Positions 44,301-55,707 of a stretch of DNA of 64,000 nucleotides are shown piece after piece. Source of the DNA: Cyclina sinensis (lineage: Eukaryota; Mollusca; Bivalvia; Venerida; Veneridae); contig JAAONU010000017.1 of assembly GCA_012932295.1 (NCBI GenBank), forward strand, positions 1,426,001 through 1,490,000, given 5' to 3'. Below the pieces are notes generated by a model that saw only the letters and a program-made list of their open reading frames with translations, made no database searches and was not told where the DNA came from. The first letter of the stretch is position 1; the number at the start of each line of letters is the position of its first letter. A program made the position numbers and the translations under genes.

Positions 44301-47300
44301 ATTTTATTTCTGACAGGATTTAACCTAATATCCTCTAGCTTATAAGTCCAATGCTATCCCTTTACTACAAGTCGGTCAACAAAATGAAAAAACTTTTGAT
44401 ACAAATTTTCCATAAAGGCACAAAAAAAATAATGGATCTCTTTTTAATAATACAATTTTAAAACCAGAGAACGTTTTACCACACATTAAAGCCTAGCAAT
44501 TTTTCTAAACAAGATTTTTAACAGAGATTTCACTTTAGTATTGCCATATAAGGTACTATTACTATGAAATGAACCGCCACTTCTAGACCCTGAAACACTT
44601 TGGTAGTTAGTACTAGCTGACTTTTATTATCAAGCTCACTATAAAATCTTCACATTGAAAATAATGAAGGGTTCAAACTAAGCAACTTAAAGTATCCTTT
44701 TACAGCTTTTTTGTGTTCACTCTCGGAATTTTCGAAGTTTCAGCTCCGTCATTAAACCATCTCAAAACTAATTTTAGATTATGCAAGGAAAAACGAGACA
44801 ACATTGATTATTTGCTGGTGTGTTCTGTCTAATGGCAATCCATAACATTCTGGGCAAATTCCAAGAAAACTTGCGTCTCATGCATTTGATAAATATCCTA
44901 AACACAGACTTGCACTTCAGTCAATTGTTCCAGAATGCATTTCATCGACTGAAGACAAATGAAACTCTTCTTTTTTCCAGTCATTTTGTCTGTGGGAGGG
45001 TGAAAAACCCTCAGTCAATTGTCTCAGAAATTTCGATTTTAACCTCTGCAAGCAGCTGAGTATTTGGGACCTTACTAATAATTTTAAGAAGAAAGAGTAA
45101 AAGTGGTTGGATGTTTGGACACTAGATTGCTGGTAATCTGTTTTTATTATCCTTCTAGGCCACTGGCAAACCCTCAAGATCTATTTTTCTTACATGACTA
45201 AGCAGAATCTAATCATTTGTCCCTTACTCAGCCATTTTGTGACCTAGACTTGCTTTTATCAACTGCCTAACATTTTTATAAATTAAAGGCTGCAAGAACA
45301 GTATTGTTTTAAATTTTCTTTGAAGTAATTCATTCTATCTTATGCTTTCACATGGCTATTTTCTTTATAAATGGGAAATATAAACACGGAAAAATAGTGT
45401 AACAAAAACAACATTGTATAAAAAAACTAGAAATGTGTCCATAGGACACAGATGCCCCCACTCAGCCCCGGAGTGGGGTTATAAAAATGTCCCTGGGGTC
45501 ACTACTGGCCCTGCCTGAGGGGTCACAAGTTTTAAATAGCAGTATAGAAGAAAATCTTTAAAAATCTTCTTGTCTGAAACCAAAAGGCCTAGAATTTTAA
45601 AATTTGGCATGAAGCAAGCTTTATCAAGCTTTTTCAAATTATTAGATAAGGTTAAAGGTCACGGGCTAAAATACAGCTAGCAATATGGCCACGAGATAGT
45701 CATACATGCTGAATCATTAATAAGGTTGGTTTAACGAAATGACAACTATAAGATCCTGTTGTGCTGTGAAGACTCAAAATACTGTCTCCACAATAAAGAA
45801 TAAATCTATATATATATATCATAACTCTAACAGTTCCAAATAAATTTTTACAGGAAACCCCAGTTGCACAACTTCACAAGCTGATCAACATTCCTGTAAA
45901 GTTTCTTGACTCTAGCTCCAGCGCTTTTAGAGCTACAGGCGACACAACTTTTTTGGACGTACGGACAGACGGAACCCCAAGTGCACAACTTCAAATGCCG
46001 ATCAACATTCCTGTAAAGTTTCTTGACTGTAGGTGCAGCGCTTTTGCAGGTACAGGTGACACAAGTTGAAAATTACTATTTTTGACTAAGTAAGGGGCCA
46101 TAACTCTAACAGTTCCATATAATTTTTTACAGGAAACCCCAGGTGCACAACTTCACAAGCTAATCAACATTCCTGTAAAGTTTCTTGACTCTAGCTCCAG
46201 CGCTTTTAGAGCTACAGGCGACAAAACTTTTTTGGACGTACGGACAGACGGAACCCCAGGTGCACAACTTCACAAGCTGATCAACATTCCTGTAAAGTTT
46301 CTTGACTCTAGCTCCAGCGCTTTTGGAGCTACAGGCGACATTACTTTTTGGAACAGACGGACTGACAAGGGCAAATCTAAATTGCCCCCCCCAGAGTGGG
46401 GGCATAAAAAGTGTTAGAAATTTCCCAATTAGGTCTAACTTGTTTGGCGTGAACCAGGTCCATACAGTGGTTACTTCCCTTGACAACAGTTCTGACTGCC
46501 ACCTAGCATGTTACGTGGCTGATGGTTGCAAGTAAATAAACGAAATATTAATATCATTCAAGTTCATAATTTTTGTTTATAAATATATAACAGGAAGACA
46601 TCTTAAAACTAAAAGAATTAATCAAAGCAATGAAAAAGAAGGGATGAAGGAAAACAATTGGTTTATATAATTATGTACTTGGCTCATTTTCAGCTAAAAA
46701 AACAACTTAGGAAGTATGTAGGGGAAGTAACTCTGCCTTGAGTTTGCAACTAACACATAAATGGTAATGATTTTATAATGAAGAAAAATATAAGAACTTT
46801 TTTGTCAAGTCAAGCAATGTCATCAACAGCAGTGAGTCAAAGAAGTAAAAGAACTGAGGAATTTTCATTGGAAAAACAACAACAACAAAAAAACTCGTAA
46901 GAATTTTTCCTTTAAAGGTCTGTCACGTCAAGTCCATTTTTGTCAGTGATGTCTCTAAGTCAGACAATCAGTCAATCTCACCAAATTTTACAATAACTTT
47001 CATACTGCAAAGCTCATTTCTGTCTGGCTGAGTAATAGGTTGCATGACTAAATTGCATGCAGTGTGCACTTTGAGATGCAGATGAAAATTTCACACAGTA
47101 ACATTGCCTCGATCAATAGGAAATCGCTGGAATGGATATACAAAGTAATTATAAAATCAATTTAAGGAATAAACTGTACATTTTGATGTTTTTCTGATGT
47201 AGGATATAGCCTGGGGCAATTCAAAGATTAAAACTGTTTGGACAGAAAGCGAGCGAGGTTATTAAAATCTTAAGTAAATCTAAGATTCACTTTTCAAAGG

Positions 47301-50300
47301 CCAGTAACTCTTGTATGAACTAGAGCTTGTCACAGAGGTGACGAATACCCCTCTCACAGGACTGAAGACTTTGTAAGTAAATGGGATATTTGATGAATGT
47401 ATGTTGTGTCTCTGGCAATGAACTTAATTTTCTCATTTAAACCTATTCATTCTGCATCAACTTAGAAACAAAGTCTTGCAATTTACATCTATTATCAAGC
47501 CTTCTGACTAACTTCCTGGTTTCAAAACACTTCTCTCACTAATATGAGGAATGCATAGTCACTTGAGACTCTCACCTGTGACCTTTTATCTCAAGGCCAT
47601 TTTAAATTTATCACCTTTTATTTCCAAGGCCATTTTAAATTTATCACATTATACCATCATATAATTTGTAAAATGCTGTCACTCCAAATTAGCAAACTGA
47701 ATTTTGACAATCCTTTGAGTGTTTGTTGTTTCATGAAACAGCATAATTTAAATTATAATGAATAGTATACTGCCCCGTGAAATTATTCATTTGAATTCTA
47801 CAACAAAATGACTCATAATGAAACATTTGAAGTAATGGAAAAAAGGAAATCAATTATATCAAACTGAACTGGAAATACCTGGTTTGTGTAACCCTTATGT
47901 AAATAAATCTAATCTATGCGGTATATAACTAAATCTGAGGTTGATGAACTGTTTTGTGTATGTTCATGTTTTATGTCGTTTGTTACACTCCAGGTGCCCC
48001 TGTCCTTGACCCATTGCATCATGTCCTCTCAGTCCTAACTAGAGTTGTTGTATAAATTGACATCCTAACAAAACATGGACCTGAGTCAGAATAGACAATA
48101 GAAACATCACCTTGTCTTCTCTAAAGTCAGACTGGTCAAATTATGTTAATACCTCTCACTTTTTATTTGTTAATAAATTAGCCCTTGTCCTCCTAATATA
48201 TTTGCCTGGGCAGTATGTACCATTTTCTACATAATGCAGGGCAGAGGGAGTATTAAAAGGAAGTACATATTTACTAAACTGGATAGACTATTTGTCTGAC
48301 TTCTTGTAAGTGTGAAATCAACATCTGCACCAACATACTTCTCAGGGGTGGTGGAGTGCAGCAGGCCTTTCAGTCCAAGTTAGATTTCCAACACTTTAGT
48401 CAGTGAAGGTAATTCTTTAGCTGCAAAAATGCCTATGGAGATAAACTTTTACAGACAAAAGGAATGAACTCCATGAAAATACTGAAATACTTAACCTGGG
48501 GAAGACTGCAAAATCCTCAATATTCCTACCCAGACATACTGCCTGAAGAACTATTATTATACCTGGAGCCAGAGGTTATTAGGTCTTCATGAAAGTTTTA
48601 TTACCTCTGCCACTCTATCACAAATGATCAATTCAATAATTCATTTCAATAGATCTGGGGTATCTCACAGCAATGTAGTTATTATACCTTGTAATTATCT
48701 ATGTGATTATAAGCACATGGTATTTATTGATTTTATATAATTACAGCCTCTCTGTCTCTCTGAATCACCTGCTAATTCATGCTCTATCAAAACACTTCAA
48801 CAACCTAGGAAGTGAAAATGAGGAAGTTTCTACAGTGGCATACAGCCCTCTGTAACAGTAATCTTCATTGATTGGTTGAAAATTGTAATCCGACTAATGA
48901 AAATGCATGTTACAAAACACACTCATGAACTTCACCTATACCTGTGAAAGGATCGCCAGCCCTTGTCATAATAGTCATTTTTGATCTGCCATTTTTTCAG
49001 GCCTGTTAATACATACTCTCAAATAAGACATAAGTTTTTTTTTTTTTTCTGAAAACAGAGGTGCATCTTATAAGCTTGCCATACAGGGAAAGGAAATTTC
49101 TTAGGGATGCTGCCAACTTTTGCAGTGCAAATTGTCAATCATTATCTTGAATTAATGATACCACATCAAATAAAAGTCAATACTGTTTGAAAGATTTGGG
49201 TTAATAATGCATTTCTGTAGCCTCCTATCATCTTTAATGGGATATTGTATGACATCATACCACCTAGGCTCCTGACAACAAAAATTTCTTGGTTTTGACT
49301 GAATTTCAGCTTTTCCTGGAGTGATAATGTCCAAAACTCCTTAAAAAAATCGATCCGGATAAAAATAAATCAACTTTAATTAAAACCTTTCATAAAAATG
49401 CCAGAATTTCGAACCCAAACCCCATACAGACTGAGATCTGAAAATTTCCGGAGCTCTGTCTCATACATATCTTAATTAACTCGCTAAATTTAGGTCCTAA
49501 ATGACTTAAAATCATATGGTTAATCCCTTAAATCATGCATATAAAAACCTGTCTGTTATAGAAGTGTTACTAAAACATTCATAGCATTGCCAGTCCAGTT
49601 ATTGGGTGAGTCTTATATGATCAATAGTCTTCTACGGGTTACAAAGGACTGTAACTAAAAGGATTGTATTAACAAACATGGTAATTAGAAAATTCATCAA
49701 ATTTCCCAGAAATATGCAGGCCAAACTTAATTTACCTTGAAAACTTCTTTGCACCAGCTAGAAAAATTGCCATTCTATGAAACTTGTGGGATTTTTTCTT
49801 TTTAAAGATGTGTTTAGCAAATTCTTAACGGAAAAATGATTTAACATTTTTAATGTAAAGTATTTTAACAGATAAAAAGGCATGTCACAAAATTTGTCTT
49901 TCCAATATATTGTAGCAATGGCAGTTATTCAATCCTGTGTCAAATATTTACTTTCAATCAGAAATATTAACAAATATTGAAATAAGGCTTGGAATTGATA
50001 GAAAAAGTAATGGCCATGAATCAATAACCTGAAGTGGTTTGTTCTATTTGCAGTTGTGTATTTTTATTGATAAAATCATATACTTAATTACTGACTCATA
50101 CAGGTTAACTTTCATGTAATAGTGACATCAATTATGCCCTCTGGTGTTTCCTTCTTCATTCAATAGAACTTTAATATTAACCATGTTTCCCCCAGAGCAA
50201 AATGAGTTCATGAGCAATCTAAAACAGTGTGTAATTTCATTCATTAACCTTTACCTTGCTGCTGGCAACTGTGTGTGAGTTAGTGACCAGTGCAGATCAT

Positions 50301-52696
50301 GATTAGTGAATTCATGCTATCTAATCATGATCTGCACTGTTCACTACTCAGTCAGTATTTTTACAACTTAATATTCCTATAAATAGTAAATGGTCCTACT
50401 CAAATTTGAAGACAGACATTTTAGAAATTTAGCATGGTACTAAGGATTTAAAGTTGCAATATTATATTACATTCCAAAGCAGTACGCGTAGAATGAACCA
50501 TTGATAGACCACTATGTTACAATCCCATAGTTTAAACCCTAATCCACTTCTGAAACCTGTAAACTATCTCATAGAAAGGATCCAACAAAAGTGGGGCTTC
50601 AATTCACTCATTACTCTAGTTTATTTAGCAAGTTGTGAGATGACAGCCTTAAATATTGGATCAGACAGAGTCATAAGCAAAGTACCTACTTTTCTGAAAG
50701 CAAGATATTCATTTTAACAAAAAATGTACAACCCTTCATTTTTTAACAAAACAAGAACTGTCACTGTAACATGACAATGCTCCGGAAGTGGTGCTTTGAC
50801 CTTTGTGCTGAGGACTAGTCATTCAGGGGTCAAGGTCAAATAAGTATAGATCAATGGGAAGGTCTTGTCCAATGGGGTTTTGTGTCCAAGTATATCCACA
50901 TATTCATAACGAAGTTATGTCCAATGTTAAAGTTTTTGGACAACTGGATCTTTAAGGTCAAGGTCATTCAGGAGTCAAGGTAAAATGTATATAGGTCAGT
51001 GGGAAGGTCTTGTCCAAAAGGGTGTTTTGTCCAAGTATAAAATAAATCCACTTACGAGTAAGGGAGTTATGACCAATGTTAAAAGTTTTCGAACATACTA
51101 ACAGAAGGACAGATGGACAATTCTAAAACTATTGCCTCCCTTCAGCAGCATAAAAATTTCGGACAAAAATAAAACAATTTTGGAATGACTTTTGTTTTGG
51201 AAGGAGGTGCGAAATTCAGCTACTCAATGCACTTACTCAAGGCAATCTTCAGACATTGACAGCAGTCTATTCAAAGATATTTGTTCGGAATATACACTGT
51301 AGGGTTTATGTTAACAATGTTGCAGGTGGATCAACTCACTCTGCTTACAAAGAATCAATACTGTCAGACAAGAGATAGCATTTTCTTCCACACTCATGAA
51401 TGACTGTTTCACTTATCAAAAACCTCAGACTTCCATAATGTATGCGTGTAAGCTGCAAACAAATAATGTTACTTTTACATTATTCAGTTGTTCATTTACA
51501 ACCAATATACTCTACTGAAGCTAGTAATAAGATATTTAACATTGTCAGGACAATGGTCATCCCTATTAGTAGATCACTGTTGCAAATTTATTAAACTTTT
51601 CTTCAAGGAGTGTGTCTGCATTCAACACTTTGGGCCTAACAATTAAAGAAATTACATAGTGGGATTAGTATCAGTGGCAAGAATAAGTTTCTAATTCAAT
51701 GAAATAAAAAAAATGAGTTTAATCTAATATCACTGTCACTGTTTAGATTTATAATCTTTTCTATTAATTTTTGGGACACAAACATGTTATTCACTGAAAT
51801 AAAAATGGATAGCCTATGGCAAACATTTAGCACTATGGAAATATTTACTAGAATTAATTCATAACACTATAAATATTCAATTCAAACTCGTTACCATTAA
51901 TACAGAAATTTCATTTAATCACAGTAAATGGTGATTAATCTTGCCTCCATCAGTGAAGAGACCATGGGGCATTATGCTTCAAGAAGCAGAACAATTGGAG
52001 AACCTGCTGACTTTCAACACTCACAGAAATTAATCAATCATTTCAGAAATGTTCTACACAATCTCAGATAAAAATTTAACAGACGGTGACCTACTTAGCA
52101 GTATTATGACCTTGACCCATGACATTCAGATTAATGGTTTATATTCATGAGCTCTTACTATACTTGACTGAGAAAATGACAGTTACTTAGATTAGTTTAT
52201 TGAACTTACTGTTTGAATTAACAAAGTCATTATTTTAACAACAAACTAGCCAGTAGAGGGACTTCCTTATGCTTGACTCTCCAACCATTACAGTTTTTGA
52301 ATAGCCTAAAGTCAAAGTTTCAGAAAACTGATGCCATAATTATAATGTATCATTAACTGTCAGCTATCTTATAAAAAAATCTATATAAACACATCAAAGT
52401 TACATATATCACCATTTTTTCCTATTAAGTTAGTATTCTATATACCAGAAACATCACAAGCCCTTTAAATTATTGACTGGCCAACTGAAAGACTAATCTA
52501 ATTTCATTTTCCTGTCTTTCCAATTTTGGGTTAAAGGACAGCCAAGCTGAAGATGATAATGAGAAACTATAAAGTAAAAGAATGGATGATGAATTACCAT
52601 TTGGCCCTTCCTCTCCGAGATCTGCCCTGTTTGCAATCTGAGCCAGCTCATCATTTATGTCAATACCAGTCACCTCTGTGTCCCAACATCGAAATC
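33456..52696 (-). CDS. MAP1: MAP1-family microtubule-associated protein, 5' end missing
   Basis: Four minus-strand coding exons fit in phase: 52696-52598, 41239-41210, 39407-39259 and 38330-33456, giving about 1,717 residues plus a missing N-terminus. The start, FRCWDTEVTGIDINDEL, then LVNPQTQTVKQ, corresponds to the conserved N-terminal domain of MAP1A/MAP1B/futsch, including IFPGCQGDSALFGISGFNLL and DFTRHLDRIDAALMTHLG. A Lys-rich segment follows (the KKEK/KIEK region, the family's microtubule-binding type), then a long Glu/Pro/Ser-rich acidic stretch, a second basic stretch, and the light-chain-like C-terminal domain (FHPFYVDLTYIPNHGNPGYS to SAYRLEF). MAP1 proteins are usually cleaved to heavy and light chains and bind microtubules and actin. 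Shorter than MAP1B (about 2,470 aa), longer than MAP1S. Which vertebrate paralogue is closest cannot be said; molluscs are expected to have one ancestral gene. Confidence 0.92.
34780..35090 (-). repeat. MAP1: RDSIER / SPSP repeat region inside MAP1
   Basis: The protein repeats RDS(L/I)ER, then Glu-rich sequence and SPSP with variations: RDSLERDIKEPSP, QRDSIERETAG, QRDSIERSPSPG, ERNVERSPSP, SEERSLSPS, QRESTEKS. It is degenerate at the protein level. Ser-Pro sites of this kind suit proline-directed kinases, known to phosphorylate MAP1B. Confidence 0.8.
35675..35830 (-). repeat. MAP1: 33-bp coding repeat, 11-residue EPVQTCEE units
   Basis: Five units in tandem in the acidic region: EPEPVQPCEEL, VPEPVQTCEEP, APEPVQTCEES, VPESVQPSEGT, APEPVDES. 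The DNA unit is 33 bp. Three units carry a cysteine, unusual in an otherwise cysteine-poor acidic segment. Confidence 0.88.
38352..39258 (-). other. MAP1 intron before the giant exon
   Basis: No exon-like frame of note. It holds the TA-flanked MITE at 38,697-38,897. Confidence 0.7.
38697..38897. mobile_element. 201-bp MITE, TA target duplication
   Basis: Perfect 14-bp terminal inverted repeats, CTGTGAAATCATTT at 38697-38710 and AAATGATTTCACAG at 38884-38897, flanked on both sides by TA. The inside contains TTTCGCGTATTTCGCG and AAATTTCATCCCAGCGAATT. TA duplication and length fit a Tc1/mariner-type non-autonomous element. No coding. Confidence 0.85.
39259..39407 (-). CDS. MAP1: MAP1 exon, N-terminal domain
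   Basis: A 149-nt exon between TTTTCTTTCAG and TTCCAG|GTAATT. It encodes ERVIRHNSEKLSAEILVNP and on to KHKHLIYAGHAFQ, which lines up with the part of MAP1B around LINPSDEAVS and KLLVLTGQ. Phase 1 in, phase 0 out, joining GSGAWILQDD of the giant exon. Confidence 0.9.
39408..41209 (-). other. MAP1 intron
   Basis: AT-rich intron of about 1.8 kb. It has a short TA microsatellite near 40,055-40,070 and CAGT repeats near 39,930. No exon seen. Confidence 0.6.
41210..41239 (-). CDS. MAP1: MAP1 30-nt microexon
   Basis: Between the acceptor CCTTTTTTTAG and the strong donor GG|GTAAGA lies a 30-nt exon encoding (A)SKYGYHLKEG. It is entered and left in phase 1, so including it or skipping it keeps the frame. 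It falls exactly where alignment with MAP1B expects a short segment between the first and the LVNP exons. Neighbouring introns are about 1.8 and 11.4 kb. Confidence 0.75.
45428..46410. mobile_element. dispersed element with 116-bp internal repeats
   Basis: Left end GTGTCCATAGGACACAGATG followed by CCCCCACTCAGCC; right end CCCCCCCAGAGTGGGGGCAT followed by AAAAAG. Inside, GCACAACTTC heads four units at about 45866, 45982, 46144 and 46261, about 116 bp apart within each pair; each contains CATTCCTGTAAAGTTTCTTG, AGCTCCAGCGCTTTT and GGACGTACGGACAGACGG. No long coding frame. A non-autonomous dispersed element is likely. Class unknown. Confidence 0.7.
50244..50446. mobile_element. MITE copy with internal hairpin
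   Basis: Starts TTAACCTTTACCTTGCTGC and ends AGCATGGTACTAAGGA, the reverse-oriented relative of 31,422-31,632. Inside, CAGTGCAGATCATGATTAG (50288-50306) is perfectly mirrored at 50321-50339 around a 14-nt loop; with one mismatch the stem extends to 50282-50345. Confidence 0.7.
50752..51165. mobile_element. second copy of the 129-bp-unit element, reversed
   Basis: Begins AAGAACTGTCACTGTAACAT and shows the reverse complement of the 18,385-19,035 element (TCAATGGGAAGGTCTTGTCC, TTTGGACAACTGGATCTT, AAGGTCAAGGTCATTCAGG). It has fewer internal units and ends near CAGCAGCATAAAAAT. Confidence 0.65.
52598..52696 (-). CDS. MAP1: MAP1 exon carrying the FRCWDT motif
   Basis: A 99-nt exon between TTTTGTGTTTCAG and AATG|GTAATT encoding (G)FRCWDTEVTGIDINDELAQI and ANRADLGEEGPN. 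It aligns with GIRSWDTNLIECNLDQEL-type sequence of MAP1B, near residue 60 of that protein. Phase 1 in, so at least one more coding exon must precede it; none was found before 64,000. Confidence 0.88.
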
Positions 52697-55345
52697 CTGA
52701 AACACAAAACGTAATCATATTTATTTATGTAGTTAATTAACAAAGCATAAAGATATACTTTAGAATATTTAAGACTGCCTGCCTCTCTTTAGAGATAAGG
52801 CTTGTCCCGCCCCCCCCCTACCCCTCAAACTGTCTACCTTGAATACCCCCTGTCTTTATTCCAAGTTGGAATCCTTTCCATATTTCATTATACAAAATTA
52901 ATGAATTGATCAGTAACAAATCTATCAACACTGAGATACCATCAATGAAATGAAAGATTAAAGGGGGCGCAACACAAAATACCTTTGCTTCTTAGAATTA
53001 ATGAAATGGTACCATGAACTTCACTCGTGTGAGCCCAGCTTGTGTGTATTAAGATCTTAATCTGTTGTCTGGAAACACCATATTCTAAATATTTTACAAA
53101 AAATATTATCTTATCGTTCACTTCAAATCTCTCGGCGAAATATTGAAATTTTTGGCAAAAGTCTTTAACAGACATCATTCCGAAAGTCTGTTTCCTAATG
53201 AAAGCCTAAGGGAAGGCGCAGTTTTTTGTTGGTTTTACCTTGGTGGTGTTGAATTACTCAAGAATTTGTAAAATGGATGGTTTCATGAAAAGGATGGTCC
53301 ACATTTGTTCTAAGCAAGACATGAACCATTGTCTCCGAAAGAATGAGGAAGTTCAAATATTAAATGGAATGAAGTTATCGTTTTACAAAGGTCAAGGACA
53401 ATAATAGAATATCTCAAGACGGAATCAGGAAAAAATATTCAAACCATACTCTCATATTTTCGGTACGCATTCTCATTTAAATGATGCTTATTAATTCATT
53501 AACACGAAATTGTTTTGGTATGACCTAATTTCTCTGTAGTTATATAATAAGCCATAATATCAACATCTCATTTTTGCTCTCATTATAAGATAAATGCTAC
53601 TGCCTATAACACAAGGCTTGAACTCACGTAATGAGTATTTTATATACTTACTGCTGTGAAACAGTAGTTACTATAATACAGTACAACTTTTTTTCATTAT
53701 ACCGACGGCTTTCAAAGAGTCAAGTAAGTTGCTTGTTTATTATAGTAACACTAATACTGAAAGGGTCATTCTCCTTGGCATATGAGACACTACTACTAGG
53801 GTACACATTAACTTCACAATGCCTTGTCTTGTGGGCCAGGCATCAGGCAGACAGGAATCAGTAACATTCTTTCAATGGCTGGGGGTCACCAATCAGACTC
53901 GTCAGAAAAAGCATTTGGCTCATAAGCCTGGTTCAAATAAATTCTTTTTGTATTTTAAACTTTTACTTTACTGAAATTCCAAGACTTTGTATATCTAGGT
54001 GAAAAGAATTATGATTTTCAATGACAATAATATTAACTTCTATCACTAACAAACTATGTTTTTAACAACACTGGATCATGTTTTGTTAAATGGCCGCTTA
54101 TTATGGTCAGTTTCTAGTGTCTAATAACAAAAGCTACGTAGCAAGCACTGAACGGAACCATGGATGGCTTTAAGACTGTCAAGGGCGTTAATCCAAGTCT
54201 TATGTTTAATAACCCCAAACTGACATAATTATATCATAATGGGCAACTGGTCTCAGTTTTTTTCAGAATATTTGATTAAAAATGAAATTTATTAAGATTC
54301 AAGTTAAGCCCTGTTACATGGAATCAGCTTATGAATGAACCGGTTTTAATTGAAGAATTTTGTTAGATTCAGGATTATTATAAACAAAAGATCACCTGTT
54401 AAAACATCTGTCTTGAAATCAAGAGCAGATGGCGCAGGGTAGTTAATTGCAACCTATTTGCATTTGTTTCAAACAGCATCTGGCTCTTATGCAATACTTC
54501 TTTATTTTTGTGCTTAGCAGGGCTTATGTCCTAAATTAAAACATCACATACAGTCAGAAGTGTGATTCTTTTAACCAGCAATGGATCTGAAGTATTGTTT
54601 TCATAGAATCACCTTTTTTTTTTCTTTTAAAAAGTGCTTTCACAACCCTAGTAAAATGTTCTAAGAATCTATTTTTTTAAAAATTTCATCTATCTTTTAT
54701 TCCTAGAAATATGTGCTTAAAGGAGTGTATCATGTTTTCTTTGTAAACAGAGATATTGTTCTAACATGTTTTGTTTGCTTGTGATTTGTCAGTAACCACA
54801 TATAAATGTATCTGCATATATTCAAAAGAATCACAAGGGCCACATATGCATTTTTATGTACGTTCATTTATGCAGTTGCATGCAAAATTCATTATAAAAT
54901 GAAGGAAGATTAAAAGTCGATGGCACTTTTGATATGATAATGACATTTTTTATTTGCAAGTTTGTGTACAAATAAAAATGGTATGACTCATAATCCCTTG
55001 AATATAGAGATAGAAGGGACCAAGCTGGCTTAAGCATGTTTCTTTTTCAGAAGTTAACTTATTGTTAGGTTTAAATGAATTCAGTTAGTGGTTTCTGAAT
55101 TATAGCAGATGGACAAAATTGTGTAAATTTAAGTATAAACAGACACATTTGCAACATTAACATTTTTTTCTCTCTCTTTACAAACAGTTAATTTTTGCTC
55201 ACTTTTTCAATCAAGAACAAAACAAACAACACTAAACTCAGGTCAATGTACCACTGAGCATATGTAAGAACAAGAAATACCTTTCAACTAGGATACTCTC
55301 TGTTTCTTGTATCTCTTATATCTTTTTCTTGCATTTCAGACAGGA

Positions 55346-55441
55346 TTTTCTACTGTTTACAATGGTGCTAGAAAAACCCATCTTACTACCCCCATACAAG
55401 TGAAGTCGCATGCTTTCAATTACATTGTAAACAGTAGAAAA
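55346..55441. repeat. 96-bp foldback with 19-bp perfect arms
   Basis: TTTTCTACTGTTTACAATG (55346-55364) is perfectly mirrored by CATTGTAAACAGTAGAAAA (55423-55441) around a 58-nt loop. It could be a small TIR element, but no target duplication is visible. Confidence 0.75.
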
Positions 55442-55580
55442 CTCCATTATGAATGAAGTTGTAATAACTTGTAAATTCATACGCTGCTATAAAAAAAGAG
55501 TGCTGAATACAATATTAGTTTCAGTTATTTTCTTCTGAATTTTAATGCATGCGTGATATGCAAAGAAAAGAATCAAACAC

Positions 55581-55707
55581 TGGTTGCTGGTACAGATAAG
55601 AATATCCGGCTCTCAGGTAACTGTTTAGCTGTAACTCGGCAGAGCCTCATTACCACCAGTGAAACAGTTACCCTTGAGCCAGATATTCCCCTCTTTACCA
55701 GCAACCA
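55581..55707. repeat. long imperfect hairpin, 46-bp arms
   Basis: The arm from TGGTTGCTGGTACAG to CAGGTAACTGTTT pairs with the arm from AAACAGTTACCC to TTTACCAGCAACCA, around a loop of about 35 nt. About 38 of 45 compared positions agree. An open plus-strand frame overlapping it is a by-product. Confidence 0.8.

Larger units (their letters stand above)
41240..52597 (-). other. MAP1 long intron, about 11.4 kb
   Basis: No supported exon on either strand. It contains the dispersed element at 45,430-46,410, the MITE at 50,244-50,446 and the 50,752-51,165 repeat. Short open frames (the longest about 115 codons at 40,950-41,297, overlapping the microexon) are not protein-like. Confidence 0.6.
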
